A stretch of DNA of 47,503 nt, taken from a virus. The notes below the pieces were generated by a model. That model made no database searches. It had not been told where the DNA came from and worked only from the letters and a program-made list of their open reading frames with translations. Position numbers and translations under genes: made by a program. Each line of letters opens with the position of its first letter. Position 1 is the stretch's first letter. This document shows, one piece after another, positions 38,816 to 47,503 of the stretch. The stretch covers positions 1-47,503 of IMG/VR virus record IMGVR_UViG_3300030061_003397; one strand, 5' to 3'.

Positions 38816-41800
38816 ATGGCACTAAAAGATTTAATAACAGACTTATCAAATTTCAGATACACCGATTATGGTAGTGCTGGAAGTATAGAATCTCAGGTTG
38901 GTGGAAGACACGGAACACCTGATGTCCCTATAGATAATTCTGATTTTGATAATGGGGTTGGTTTTGGTGCAGACCCAAACTCAACACCTCAATCATTTAC
39001 GGTTCGTGGATATCAAATTACTGGAAATAAAAGATTTGTGGTAAATTATGGTGGAGATATACAAGATAACGATGGTTCTATTTATGGATTGGGTGAGTTT
39101 AACAACTTAGCAGGTATTGGTGGAATCGGTACAGCTTACTATTCTAATTTAAATCCAATCACCCCAAGAGGTTCGATATATCGTGATGATAGTGGAAATT
39201 ACAGAGTTCCACAAGAATTTGGTAATACAAATCCACCAGGTACCGAAAGTACAATAGTTGGATTCAACCAAACACAGAGAACTCATAACATTCCACAGAT
39301 AGTGTTGACAGGACCTTTTAGTGATACCTACCAATCATCTTTGAATACAGAACCAATATCACCTAACGCACATGGAAGTGATTTTTTCACATCACCACTA
39401 ACAAATTATACAAGTCAATTTTCGATAGATAATTTAAACACGAACATCAATAGTGGTTTTGACAGAGGTTCAATGTATATTGAGAATACAAACGAACCAA
39501 ATGAAATAATATTTAAACAATTTACTCGTGGTGATTCATCATTAAGAAGAATTACATTAACATCACCTAATTTTAATCCTTTTGTATTTGGAGATGGGTT
39601 ACCTTATGTAATACCACAACATACCTCAACAGGACCTACTGAGTTTACAATAAGTGGATTTGATGATACACAATTAATACCTAACCTACATGGTAGTGAT
39701 TTTATGACACAACCATCTTATACAAGTCAGATAGGTACAAATACTGCAACCCATAATGTTAGTATGATTAATCTAACAGGTCCTACCACACAAGATTATC
39801 AAACAACAATTAATCTCGATAGTGTTGCAGAAGGAGCACATGGAAGTGATTTCTTAACCACTCCAATAACAGCATTTAGTAGTAGATTTGCAAATCAAAA
39901 TCAATTTTTGATGGATTCCGTATTTGATTCAGGATTTAGTACGGATGATTTTTATGTGGATTCCTCAAACAGAGGCCCTACGGATTCAGGTACATTTAAA
40001 ACTTTTACAAAGGGTGAAACCTCACTAAAAACAATAAGTTTAGATTCACCAAATGTAGATCCTGATGGAAATAATTTCTACACATTTCCTGATAGAAAAC
40101 CATACGACATTCCAGCTAGAGACAACACAATATTTGGTTTTGACCAACCATTTATGTTGAAGGACATAGGAGACAAATGGGGTCCTAATGTAGAATCAAC
40201 ATTAGATGAGGGATTAGTCAGAGGTGGAATTGTAACATCAGTTGCAAGAGGTATAGCAGATGGACTCAGATTATCAAAATTTATTCTTACCCCAAAAGGT
40301 ATTTTATTCGCTGCAAAACAAGCAGCATTTCAGTTACTAAATCCAAGAACCGAAACAAGAGTTTGGAATCCTTTATCATTAGGAAGTGGTAATACAACAG
40401 CACTTGGAGTACCATTAAGATTAGAAAGACACTTAGGTGGTGGAACTTACTTAGATGCTATTGGTGGTTCAGATGGTGAGGATTCAATACTAACAGGATA
40501 TGGAAACGCAGTATCGGGTATCCAATCATTAGCAGGTGGTAAGATTGCATTTCAAACCGCAAGAAGATTTACATTAGCTCATTTAGCTGGATTGGTACCA
40601 GGAGCTGGTGGTCAAGTTTCATTTGGAGCCTTACCTGAAATATCATTTGATTTACTTGCAGGTGGTAGTGGAAATATCACATCACTTTCACCAAACACAT
40701 TTACTGATTCCAACGATATAGGATTTGATGTACCCGATAGAAATATTTACGGAAGGAATAACAAGTATCATATAAATACAGGACCTTCCAACTTAGAAAC
40801 CCTACCAATGTTAGGTCAAGGAACCGATGGTAACTCATTAATAAGAAGGGTGACTGGAGATGATATAGGAGCTCCTGAAGATTTTACCGATAACTACCCA
40901 ATACTTGCTGATATAAAAGCATTTACTGGTGTAGAGGATGAACCAACGATACATGGAGCTGGTGGATTAACAGGAATTGCTAGAAGAAATGGTGGATATA
41001 GTTTAACACTTGGTAGTTCTGATGCACAGAATACCATTCAAGGTATTCCAGCAGGTAACCTTTACGATGAGGGTGAGGAAACATTCCCTTATCAACAGAA
41101 ACACAATAAAGGAAGTGTAATACCGATTGGATTGACAGTTGGTGGTTATGGACAAGGTCCTAAATTTGGTTTAGCAAGTAGAGCTACAAAGGAAAGTATA
41201 TTTGACGAGTACGATGGTGAAGGAAAGGCATTTGAAATTGAAGGTGAGTTTGTTAATGTACCTGAATCACAACTAGCAGTAAGACAAGTTGGTATATTCG
41301 ATGGAGAAATGTTTGATATTCCTGATAGTCCTTATGTTGGTACAACACACCTACCATCAAGTAACTTTTTAGGTTCACCTGACGAACCACCTAAAGCTTT
41401 TATGATTCGTTCATATCAGAACTCCAACTCAACATTCAATCCGTTAATATCAGCAGATGAGAGGTCAACATTTCAACCTGGTTTAGCATCAACTATAGCT
41501 TATGAACCATTATCAGAGGAATATCCCGCACAACTTTCGTTGAGAAACAGAACTGGTGAGTTTTTAGGAGATACATATTCAAAGGACGAACCTTACGCAG
41601 ATAAACCAAGTATATTCATAGGTGATAAATCCATGTTGGTCATGGGTGGTAGTGATGTTAATACATTACAACTTGGTAGTCCATTATCAGATATTTTACA
41701 GAACAAGATTTCAATTGAAAAGAAATCAGCCTTTACACACGCTTTTGCGAACGATAGGGTTACGAGTGGTAAGGATTCCGTACTACCATACAATGAAGAT

Positions 41801-43453
41801 TTATTTTACGGAAATTATACATCACTTGATGGTGGTAAATACGAAACCAATCCTGAAAGATTCCAAGACGGACAACAAGATTCCTCATTAATAAAACAAT
41901 TAGGTGTGGTAGGTTCAGTTGGAGTTGATAGAACAACTCTTTTCGGTGGTGATACAAATAACACAGGTGGACGACCACAAGAACAAAAAGTATTTACAAC
42001 TTCTGATGCAGATACCAACCAATACTCAAAGGATAAACTTTATTTAGGAAGAATTGAGGTTGATGGGAAGAGTAATTTTAAATCTATATTTTTTAATTCT
42101 GATAGACTCAAGGGTGACCCAAAAGTAGATTTCAAAACACAATATGTGGATAGTGATAAATTTTCTCGTGGTGGAACAGCACCAGCACAAGGACCTTTTG
42201 TTAAGGATGGTGCTAAATTACAAGATTTTCCACGATTAAACGAACAAAATAGTGGTGGAAATTACGGAAATGAAGGACAAGCTTTAGGATTTCTAAAAGG
42301 TGGTTCGAGAAAAGATACTCATGATGGTTTAATCTATGGTACGGATGATGGAAGACAAGGTTTTGGTACATCCAAATATGGTGATGTTGTTAAATCAACC
42401 GATGACTCAAGTACAAAGTACGAAAAAAAGATTGTTGGTGAAAACCCAAAGGATACAAAAAACCTTAACTACCTACACAATGTAGAAGGAGTAGAAGAAG
42501 GTGTTATCGGTCAGACTCCAGTAGAAGCTAGTTTTCCTGCAAATGAAAACTTACCAGCTGGTGATATAAATAGATATAGAACTTTAGCTTATGGTGATTT
42601 ACCAACTAAAGGTGGTGATAATAAAGATAATAAATATGGTGAAAGAGTCAAGAGGACAGATAAGAATAGGCCAGTAGATTCTGAATTACCATTAGAGGTA
42701 GCACCTGTGTTTATAGATAAAGTAGGTTTAATTAAGGTATCGAGTAATCGAGGTGGTGATTTATTAGATAGGATAGATAAGTTGAATCTACACGAGTATG
42801 GTAAGGATAATAACGATGATTACATCAAATTTAAATTTTATGACACAATAAATAAAAAGTATATAATTTTTCCAGCAACATTAAGTGATATAAGTGATTC
42901 AATAACACCTGAATGGAATAGTGAAAGATATATTGGAAGACCTGATAATGTCCATGTTTATACTGGAACCGTAAGGGAATTAAGTTTTAGTTTTAAGGTT
43001 GGGGTATTTAGTAAACAACAACTATTAGTTTGTTGGGAAAAAATAAACTATTTAATAGGTATGACATATCCAACTTGGAAAAAGGTTGGTAATTCAGCAA
43101 GAATGGAAGCACCATTTATGGAATTAACCATTGGTGATATGTTCAATAAAACACCAGGTTACATAAATTCCCTATCTTATAATGTAGAAGGTACAACACC
43201 TTGGGATATAGATGATGGTACACAACTACCAAAGGCAATAGATGTTTCGGTAACATTTACACATATCGGAAAGCACAAATTAGCATCACAAGGAAAACAC
43301 TTTGATTTACCTTGGTTAAAACCTTTAGATTTTGGTATAAATCCTGATGTGAAAGATTCTGAATACGCCTTAGGTACAAGACCAGAAGGTTTCGATTCAA
43401 TATTTAATAATAATTCCACCGCACAGCCAGGTGGGACTCCAGCAGATGGATAA
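38816..43453 (+). CDS. Large baseplate/tail structural protein with tube-initiator-like C-terminus
   Basis: A 1545-residue protein immediately after the tape measure. Residues ~156-445 hold two copies of a ~130-residue unit marked by HGSDF(F/L)T-x-P. The middle is Gly/Asn/Asp-rich with few hydrophobic helices. The C-terminal ~200 residues are a compact domain: IIFPATLSDISDSITPEWNS, RYIGRPDNVHVYTGTVRELS, VCWEKINYLIGMTYPTWKK and MELTIGDMFNKTPGYINSLS. That pattern resembles tail-tube or tube-initiator (LysM-associated CIS) domains. The next gene is gp53-like, which supports a baseplate place. A ring joining baseplate hub to tube is my best inference; no enzymatic domain seen. Confidence 0.65.
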   Translation: MALKDLITDLSNFRYTDYGSAGSIESQVGGRHGTPDVPIDNSDFDNGVGFGADPNSTPQSFTVRGYQITGNKRFVVNYGGDIQDNDGSIYGLGEFNNLAGIGGIGTAYYSNLNPITPRGSIYRDDSGNYRVPQEFGNTNPPGTESTIVGFNQTQRTHNIPQIVLTGPFSDTYQSSLNTEPISPNAHGSDFFTSPLTNYTSQFSIDNLNTNINSGFDRGSMYIENTNEPNEIIFKQFTRGDSSLRRITLTSPNFNPFVFGDGLPYVIPQHTSTGPTEFTISGFDDTQLIPNLHGSDFMTQPSYTSQIGTNTATHNVSMINLTGPTTQDYQTTINLDSVAEGAHGSDFLTTPITAFSSRFANQNQFLMDSVFDSGFSTDDFYVDSSNRGPTDSGTFKTFTKGETSLKTISLDSPNVDPDGNNFYTFPDRKPYDIPARDNTIFGFDQPFMLKDIGDKWGPNVESTLDEGLVRGGIVTSVARGIADGLRLSKFILTPKGILFAAKQAAFQLLNPRTETRVWNPLSLGSGNTTALGVPLRLERHLGGGTYLDAIGGSDGEDSILTGYGNAVSGIQSLAGGKIAFQTARRFTLAHLAGLVPGAGGQVSFGALPEISFDLLAGGSGNITSLSPNTFTDSNDIGFDVPDRNIYGRNNKYHINTGPSNLETLPMLGQGTDGNSLIRRVTGDDIGAPEDFTDNYPILADIKAFTGVEDEPTIHGAGGLTGIARRNGGYSLTLGSSDAQNTIQGIPAGNLYDEGEETFPYQQKHNKGSVIPIGLTVGGYGQGPKFGLASRATKESIFDEYDGEGKAFEIEGEFVNVPESQLAVRQVGIFDGEMFDIPDSPYVGTTHLPSSNFLGSPDEPPKAFMIRSYQNSNSTFNPLISADERSTFQPGLASTIAYEPLSEEYPAQLSLRNRTGEFLGDTYSKDEPYADKPSIFIGDKSMLVMGGSDVNTLQLGSPLSDILQNKISIEKKSAFTHAFANDRVTSGKDSVLPYNEDLFYGNYTSLDGGKYETNPERFQDGQQDSSLIKQLGVVGSVGVDRTTLFGGDTNNTGGRPQEQKVFTTSDADTNQYSKDKLYLGRIEVDGKSNFKSIFFNSDRLKGDPKVDFKTQYVDSDKFSRGGTAPAQGPFVKDGAKLQDFPRLNEQNSGGNYGNEGQALGFLKGGSRKDTHDGLIYGTDDGRQGFGTSKYGDVVKSTDDSSTKYEKKIVGENPKDTKNLNYLHNVEGVEEGVIGQTPVEASFPANENLPAGDINRYRTLAYGDLPTKGGDNKDNKYGERVKRTDKNRPVDSELPLEVAPVFIDKVGLIKVSSNRGGDLLDRIDKLNLHEYGKDNNDDYIKFKFYDTINKKYIIFPATLSDISDSITPEWNSERYIGRPDNVHVYTGTVRELSFSFKVGVFSKQQLLVCWEKINYLIGMTYPTWKKVGNSARMEAPFMELTIGDMFNKTPGYINSLSYNVEGTTPWDIDDGTQLPKAIDVSVTFTHIGKHKLASQGKHFDLPWLKPLDFGINPDVKDSEYALGTRPEGFDSIFNNNSTAQPGGTPADG
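39281..40150 (+). repeat. Internal duplication in the large baseplate protein gene
   Basis: Bases 39281-39672 and 39749-40150 encode related ~131- and 134-residue units. Matching points are THNIPQIVLTGP / THNVSMINLTGP, AHGSDFFTSPLTNYTSQF / AHGSDFLTTPITAFSSRF, FKQFTRGDSSLRRITL / FKTFTKGETSLKTISL and STGPTEFTISGFDDTQ / RDNTIFGFDQP. The stretch between them (LHGSDFMTQPSYTSQI) is a partial third copy. Confidence 0.7.
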
Positions 43454-43456
43454 AAA

Positions 43457-43771
43457 ATGAGTAGATATAAAAGTACAGTAGTAAAAATAGATAAGGAAAG
43501 TGGTAATAGAGTATATGGTTTAACCCTTTACCCTCTCGTACCGATACAAGATGGTGATGAATTCATCTATCCATACGATGGAGAAAAGTTAGAAGGATTG
43601 GCATATAAATATTATCAAGACACATCATTGTGGTGGATTATAGCTGGGGCCAATAACATTAGAAATGGTAGTTTTGCACTTGACCCATCTGAAAAAATAA
43701 GAATTCCAAGAAATATACAACCAATTTTAGAAGAATTTCGGAGAATAAACGAAGAATTCCAAAATAGGTAA
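43457..43771 (+). CDS. 53: Baseplate wedge protein, gp53/LysM-like
   Basis: A 104-residue protein. The segment YPYDGEKLEGLAYKYYQDTS followed by LWWIIAGANNIRNGSFALDP and IRIP matches the LysM-like fold of T4 gp53 and related baseplate proteins: a start-up strand, a Leu-Ala-x-x-Y-Y-x-D helix, then W-W-x-I-A-x-A-N. In T4, gp53 binds wedges together round the hub. It is about half the length of T4 gp53 (196 residues), so it holds the LysM core and little else. The start is 3 bases after the preceding stop and the next gene follows after 5 bases. Confidence 0.8.
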   Translation: MSRYKSTVVKIDKESGNRVYGLTLYPLVPIQDGDEFIYPYDGEKLEGLAYKYYQDTSLWWIIAGANNIRNGSFALDPSEKIRIPRNIQPILEEFRRINEEFQNR

Positions 43772-43776
43772 AAGTT

Positions 43777-46722
43777 ATGATTAACTTAAGTCCAATAAAT
43801 AAAAAAGTTAGAGAAACATTAGCCAAAAGGTCTACATCACTATTAAGGGAAGGTTTTACAGACCCCCTTGCTCCTATAGACAATTTAGTCAACACCACAA
43901 GTCGAAGTATATGGGTAAAGATGTTCAGTCCTGTAATAACAAAGGACAATGGTAAAACAGTAGAAGGTGCTAGGATATTTGGTGGTGAAGTTTTCGAAAA
44001 AGATGATGGAAACTTTCCAATTATATTTGGTTATGGTCAGACATATGGTAGAGTAAAGAGTGAAACCCACGATGTAATAATGGATACCTCTTCTCAACCT
44101 TTAAAAAGACCCTTACCTGGTATCACTAATTTTGAATGTACTTACGAGGGTGGAATATCAGCAATCAGAATGGCAACCATAAATGTGGTGATTTGGAGTA
44201 TGGAAGATTTAGAAAGGTTGACACCAAACTTTTTTGCACACGGAAGAGGTGTTTTATTGGAATGGGGTTTTGGTTCAATTGAAGGTCTGGCTTCCACGGA
44301 GACAGTTACCGATGACCAGATGATTAATGGTGAGGGATATAATAAAATTAATAAAATTGTAATGGACAATGGTGGTCTCTATGATGGTATGGCTGGTGTA
44401 ATATCAAATTACTCGTATTCACTACGAGATGATGGTGGTTTTGATTGTGAGATAAAATTAGTATCAAGAGGTGTGAATGTTTTAAATGAACAATTGGATA
44501 ATAGTGATGCATCATTTAAGGCTAAAAGTGGTGATGATTCATCAGATAATGAAGTAGAGGCATGGCCGACACTTGATGAATTTTCTTCTGTTTTGGAAGA
44601 AGAACTACTATCCATCGCAGTACCTGGTACAGAATGGTTCACGAGTACTGAAACTATAGCTCTATCACCGAAAGACACGGCCTCGTGGGATGGGTCGACA
44701 CAACCACCTGGTGTATTTGTTTATCAAGATGACGCTACTTTGAGTATGGAAAAAAGAGCAGGACCTTATGTTACTTGGGGTTGGTTAGAAGACAATATTT
44801 TATCAAAGTGGGTAGGAAGATTTGACAAAAATAAAAAAGTAGTAAATCAATTTAGAAGTATAGAGCCCGTTATAGATACTGAAACAGGTGATTTTATTGC
44901 AGAAGATGGTGGTACTACAACAGATATTGAAAAGGCAAAATTTGAATCTGTAAAAATCAGTAATAACAAATATTTGGTTACACCTCACATGGATAGGTGG
45001 GTTTTACCAGGTCAATTTCCAGCAGACCAAAGAGTAGAAGAGGGGGGATTGGATATTTGGGATGCATTAGCTGTAGTTGTAACGGGAGGGTTAAAATTAG
45101 TTTCAGATTTGATTGATTATTTCCATACGAGTGGTGATGAATTTAGGAACAATATAGCAGCAGTCATCAATACTGGTGGGTTTTTCGAACATTTTCCAGT
45201 TGATGAAGAAAAAAGTGCTGGTTATCTTAGAAATATGTTGATATCCACAAGTATGATTCGAGATGCATTCAAAGGTGCTAAAACACTAAAAGAAGGTATG
45301 CAAAACTTATTTGATGATATAAATTCTGATGTAGATGGATTTTGGAGTTTTACAATTGTAAATGACCCATATTTAGCAGGTAATATTAAGGTCGTGGATA
45401 CCAAAAATACCGTTATCTCACCTGAAAAATTGTTAACCATTGAAAGAAAGAAGGGTAATCCTGAATCTGCACTTTATGTATTTGACTCATGGGGAGAAAT
45501 GAGTATCGTAAAGAAACAAGATTTAAGTGTTGAATTACCAAGTTCATTTGCTGTATCTGCAATGTACGCTGGAACAGCCAAAGAAGGAGCAGAAGAATCA
45601 GCAGGTGCAACAGACGAATCAACTTTTGCTAAAATGACATCCGCTACTGGCGAAGACCCATCACAGCCAGAGGTTGTAAAACCATCAAGAATAGAAGGTA
45701 GGTTTGGTTCTCAAAATCCCTATTTACTCGAAGGTGCAGGTGCATTACCATCTGCAGATAATAAACATTTCGGACCTGGTAAGGGTATTGGTTTCAAAAA
45801 GATAGATTATGTCCAATTGATGGAGATTATGGAAGAACAATTAAAAGGCCAAACTGAGGCATTAGAGGCTAATCAGCAGAAGGTACAGCAAGGTGCAGAT
45901 GATAATGTAGCTAAGTTAAATGAAACCATAGATAATTTTATTGATGCGGGTAAAAATAAGGCACTTTATGATTCGAAGGGTAACTTGGGTAAAGACTTAA
46001 AGTCAAAAATTAATCATAAGCAGGTTATGAACAATATTTTAAAAGGACAAGTAAATGTTGCCTCAAAAACTAAAATATCTAAAAAAGATTTAAGGGCAGC
46101 TCAAGATGCCAGTGATTTATTTCCTGTTGAATTGAGTATCGAAATAGATGGTGTAGGTGGTATCTTTCCTGGTAATTGTTTTCATGTGAATTACATACAA
46201 GAAAGATTTAAGAAATATTGTGTATTTCAAATATTTGGTGTTAGTCAATCCGTTAGTAAAGAGTCTTGGACAACCACATTGGTAGGTAAACTTAGAGTTG
46301 CAACTGGTTTGATATATAAAAATTTACCAACAGAATCTGCGTTCGGCCCACAACCTGCAACAAAAGACGATGACACTACGAAAAAAGAAGAAGGAAATGC
46401 AATACAAAGGCAAGAAGAAGAGGATAAAAATGACAAAATTGAATCATATAGTGCCAGTACTGTATCACAGCCCCCTAATGTAGTCACTTCAAAGGCACAA
46501 GTTACTGAGTTGTTTCCTGCAGGAAGACCTTATGGTATATATTCTGCTGTTGCGTATTCATATGACAAAAATAAACCTAGCGTAAAGGTAGCTGGAGAAG
46601 CAAAAATAGAATTTTTGATTGGAGACACAAGTGATGAGACAAGAAGGATGGCACAGGCAAGAAGTACTGCTGAAAACAATTCTCGAATAAATTATCAAAG
46701 AAAACATGGACAACAAAACTAA
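43777..46722 (+). CDS. Large baseplate hub-like structural protein
   Basis: A 981-residue protein. Residues ~106-170 (RPLPGITNFECTYEGGISAI, RMATINVVIWSMEDLERLTP, FFAHGRGVLLEWGFGSI) form a conserved block found in baseplate hub-type proteins of large T4-like marine phages. In these, a tube-like domain pairs with a line such as L-x-x-L-x-P-x-F-L. The C-terminal part has VELSIEIDGVGGIFPGNCFH and VFQIFGVSQSVSKESWTTTL, typical of gp27-like hub domains that mimic the tail tube. A coiled-coil segment lies near 690-715 (MEEQLKGQTEALEANQQKVQ). Its stop overlaps the next start (TAATG). The hub assignment is moderate. Confidence 0.6.
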   Translation: MINLSPINKKVRETLAKRSTSLLREGFTDPLAPIDNLVNTTSRSIWVKMFSPVITKDNGKTVEGARIFGGEVFEKDDGNFPIIFGYGQTYGRVKSETHDVIMDTSSQPLKRPLPGITNFECTYEGGISAIRMATINVVIWSMEDLERLTPNFFAHGRGVLLEWGFGSIEGLASTETVTDDQMINGEGYNKINKIVMDNGGLYDGMAGVISNYSYSLRDDGGFDCEIKLVSRGVNVLNEQLDNSDASFKAKSGDDSSDNEVEAWPTLDEFSSVLEEELLSIAVPGTEWFTSTETIALSPKDTASWDGSTQPPGVFVYQDDATLSMEKRAGPYVTWGWLEDNILSKWVGRFDKNKKVVNQFRSIEPVIDTETGDFIAEDGGTTTDIEKAKFESVKISNNKYLVTPHMDRWVLPGQFPADQRVEEGGLDIWDALAVVVTGGLKLVSDLIDYFHTSGDEFRNNIAAVINTGGFFEHFPVDEEKSAGYLRNMLISTSMIRDAFKGAKTLKEGMQNLFDDINSDVDGFWSFTIVNDPYLAGNIKVVDTKNTVISPEKLLTIERKKGNPESALYVFDSWGEMSIVKKQDLSVELPSSFAVSAMYAGTAKEGAEESAGATDESTFAKMTSATGEDPSQPEVVKPSRIEGRFGSQNPYLLEGAGALPSADNKHFGPGKGIGFKKIDYVQLMEIMEEQLKGQTEALEANQQKVQQGADDNVAKLNETIDNFIDAGKNKALYDSKGNLGKDLKSKINHKQVMNNILKGQVNVASKTKISKKDLRAAQDASDLFPVELSIEIDGVGGIFPGNCFHVNYIQERFKKYCVFQIFGVSQSVSKESWTTTLVGKLRVATGLIYKNLPTESAFGPQPATKDDDTTKKEEGNAIQRQEEEDKNDKIESYSASTVSQPPNVVTSKAQVTELFPAGRPYGIYSAVAYSYDKNKPSVKVAGEAKIEFLIGDTSDETRRMAQARSTAENNSRINYQRKHGQQN

Positions 46723-47503
46723 TGGCTATAAAGAAAAAAAGATTAAAAAATAAAAGGATAGTCAGACCTGTAAGTTTGCTTGATAAACTGAGTAAGTTGA
46801 AAGAAGAACCACCCTTTGAATTTGAAGATGTACCTACATTCATCGGTACAACCAAACCAAATGAATTCACTACAATGGATGGTACTATATTACCATCGGG
46901 TGTAACTTATTGTGTTATCTATGATGGTAAGAGTAAAACTGAATTATATTTAACTGGTAGAAAATGGACAAATGAATCCGTAACCATTAGTAGAATCAAA
47001 GGTGAAACTTCATTCGGTCAGTATAAAAGACTCAAGGGAAGTTTAAACTCACAAAATTACTTTACACCCTATAATTTTGAACCTCAAAAAAAAGATTTTA
47101 AAAGGGGATTTTCTTATAGATTTTTTGGAAGACAGAGGTTTGGTGATAAAAATGTCATAGAAATATCCGAGGTTGATTTTAAGAAAAACTCACCAATGTA
47201 CACCACGATTGAAACGAGATGGTATGTGGGTGATGAAAGAAAGAATAATGAAATAAAAAATTCTCAACTAATAGAGGATTTGGTAAACAAGGGGTTTATT
47301 GAATTGGAAACTATGAATCCAATGGAAGGTTATACAGGACCTTCTGATAACCTACAAGTATTGAGGAGTCTTGAACAATTATCATCCTCTTATACAATTG
47401 AGAAGAAAAAGAAGAAAATAAAAAAATCTTCAAAAAAGAAAAGAAGAGGAAGGAGCCAGTCCACTCAATCAACGACCACTCAGGCTCCATCTACTGGTGG
47501 AGG
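46722..47503 (+). CDS. Baseplate-associated structural protein (3' end outside window)
   Basis: The frame opens at the ATG overlapping the upstream stop (TAATG) and stays open to the window end, giving 260 residues of a longer protein. The N-terminus is very basic (MAIKKKRLKNKRIVRP). The body is beta-rich: TFIGTTKPNEFTTMDGTILP, ELYLTGRKWTNESVTISRIK, GFSYRFFGRQRFGDKNVIEI and TIETRWYVGDERKNN. A Lys-rich segment (KKKKKIKKSSKKKRRGRSQS) leads to a Thr/Ser linker at the edge. It lies in the baseplate block and has the look of marine-phage structural proteins, but I cannot name the family. Confidence 0.6.
   Translation, partial: MAIKKKRLKNKRIVRPVSLLDKLSKLKEEPPFEFEDVPTFIGTTKPNEFTTMDGTILPSGVTYCVIYDGKSKTELYLTGRKWTNESVTISRIKGETSFGQYKRLKGSLNSQNYFTPYNFEPQKKDFKRGFSYRFFGRQRFGDKNVIEISEVDFKKNSPMYTTIETRWYVGDERKNNEIKNSQLIEDLVNKGFIELETMNPMEGYTGPSDNLQVLRSLEQLSSSYTIEKKKKKIKKSSKKKRRGRSQSTQSTTTQAPSTGG

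Noticed and set aside
38816-38870. Baseplate protein start MALKDLITDL as a further capsid-targeting leader
   Set aside because: It resembles the leader but has no Glu at the expected place and the protein belongs to the tail, which is not assembled with gp21.
1-47503. tRNA genes, CRISPR arrays, integrase/attachment sites, insertion sequences
   Set aside because: Intergenic gaps are all under 200 bases and none shows a cloverleaf, regularly spaced repeat array or transposase; no integrase-like protein is encoded.

Overview
The window is a contiguous piece of the late (virion) region of a T4-like myovirus. Evidence is a large terminase (gp17), portal (gp20), prohead protease (gp21), acidic scaffold (gp22), major capsid protein (gp23), neck/tail-completion proteins (gp13/14/15-like), contractile sheath (gp18), tail tube (gp19), gp26-like protein, tape measure and baseplate proteins, all on the + strand. 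The DNA is visibly AT-rich, most genes overlap or abut, and start sites usually carry a strong AGGAG-type ribosome binding site. Several families (DUF6267-like, DUF3008-like, phage bS21, GYxTPxAF proteins, repeat-built fibres) are ones I associate with marine T4-like phages such as pelagiphages and cyanophages. The host cannot be fixed from the sequence; an AT-rich marine proteobacterium is the best guess. No tRNA, integrase, insertion sequence or CRISPR array was seen.

Layout: 1-2500 holds a nucleotidyltransferase/ligase-like (DUF6267-like) gene entering from the left, a zinc-ribbon protein, an N-terminal fragment of the same ligase-like family, and small unknowns. 2501-5923 is terminase plus portal. 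5986-14681 surrounds the gp21 protease with about a dozen small or modular proteins of unknown function and ends with a ribosomal protein bS21 homologue. 14832-17741 is scaffold plus capsid, followed by a clear terminator. 17876-21043 is neck and tail completion. 21036-22182 is a pair of phosphatase-like enzymes (HAD, PAP2). 22489-30471 is a fibre cassette with shared repeats and a terminal S74 chaperone domain. 30529-34101 is a coiled-coil protein, sheath and tube. 34208-47503 is the gp26-like/chaperone-like pair, tape measure and baseplate.

The most interesting signal is a putative capsid-cargo system. Many proteins near the gp21 protease, and also the two phosphatases 10 kb away, begin with the same short peptide, roughly M-x-x-L-K-x-L-L-x-E. 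This resembles in length and end-point the T4 capsid-targeting sequence (MKTYQEFIAE), which gp21 removes after Glu. Two otherwise unrelated proteins share a longer leader of about 40 residues bounded by such sites at both ends. One protein of about 810 residues is a string of small modules separated by ES[VI]NE, as expected of a polyprotein cut by the prohead protease. I infer that this phage packs a set of internal proteins, including two hydrolases and perhaps the ligase-like enzyme, into the head for delivery with the DNA.

Other notable signals are a T7 slippery tract joining the gp26-like gene to an out-of-frame ORF just before the tape measure (candidate +1/-2 frameshift), a type-1-copper (cupredoxin-like) His/Cys/His/Met set inside the S74 fibre, a hairpin-rich leader between bS21 and the scaffold, and a recurrent ATATTTAT element upstream of late genes that may be this phage's late promoter.
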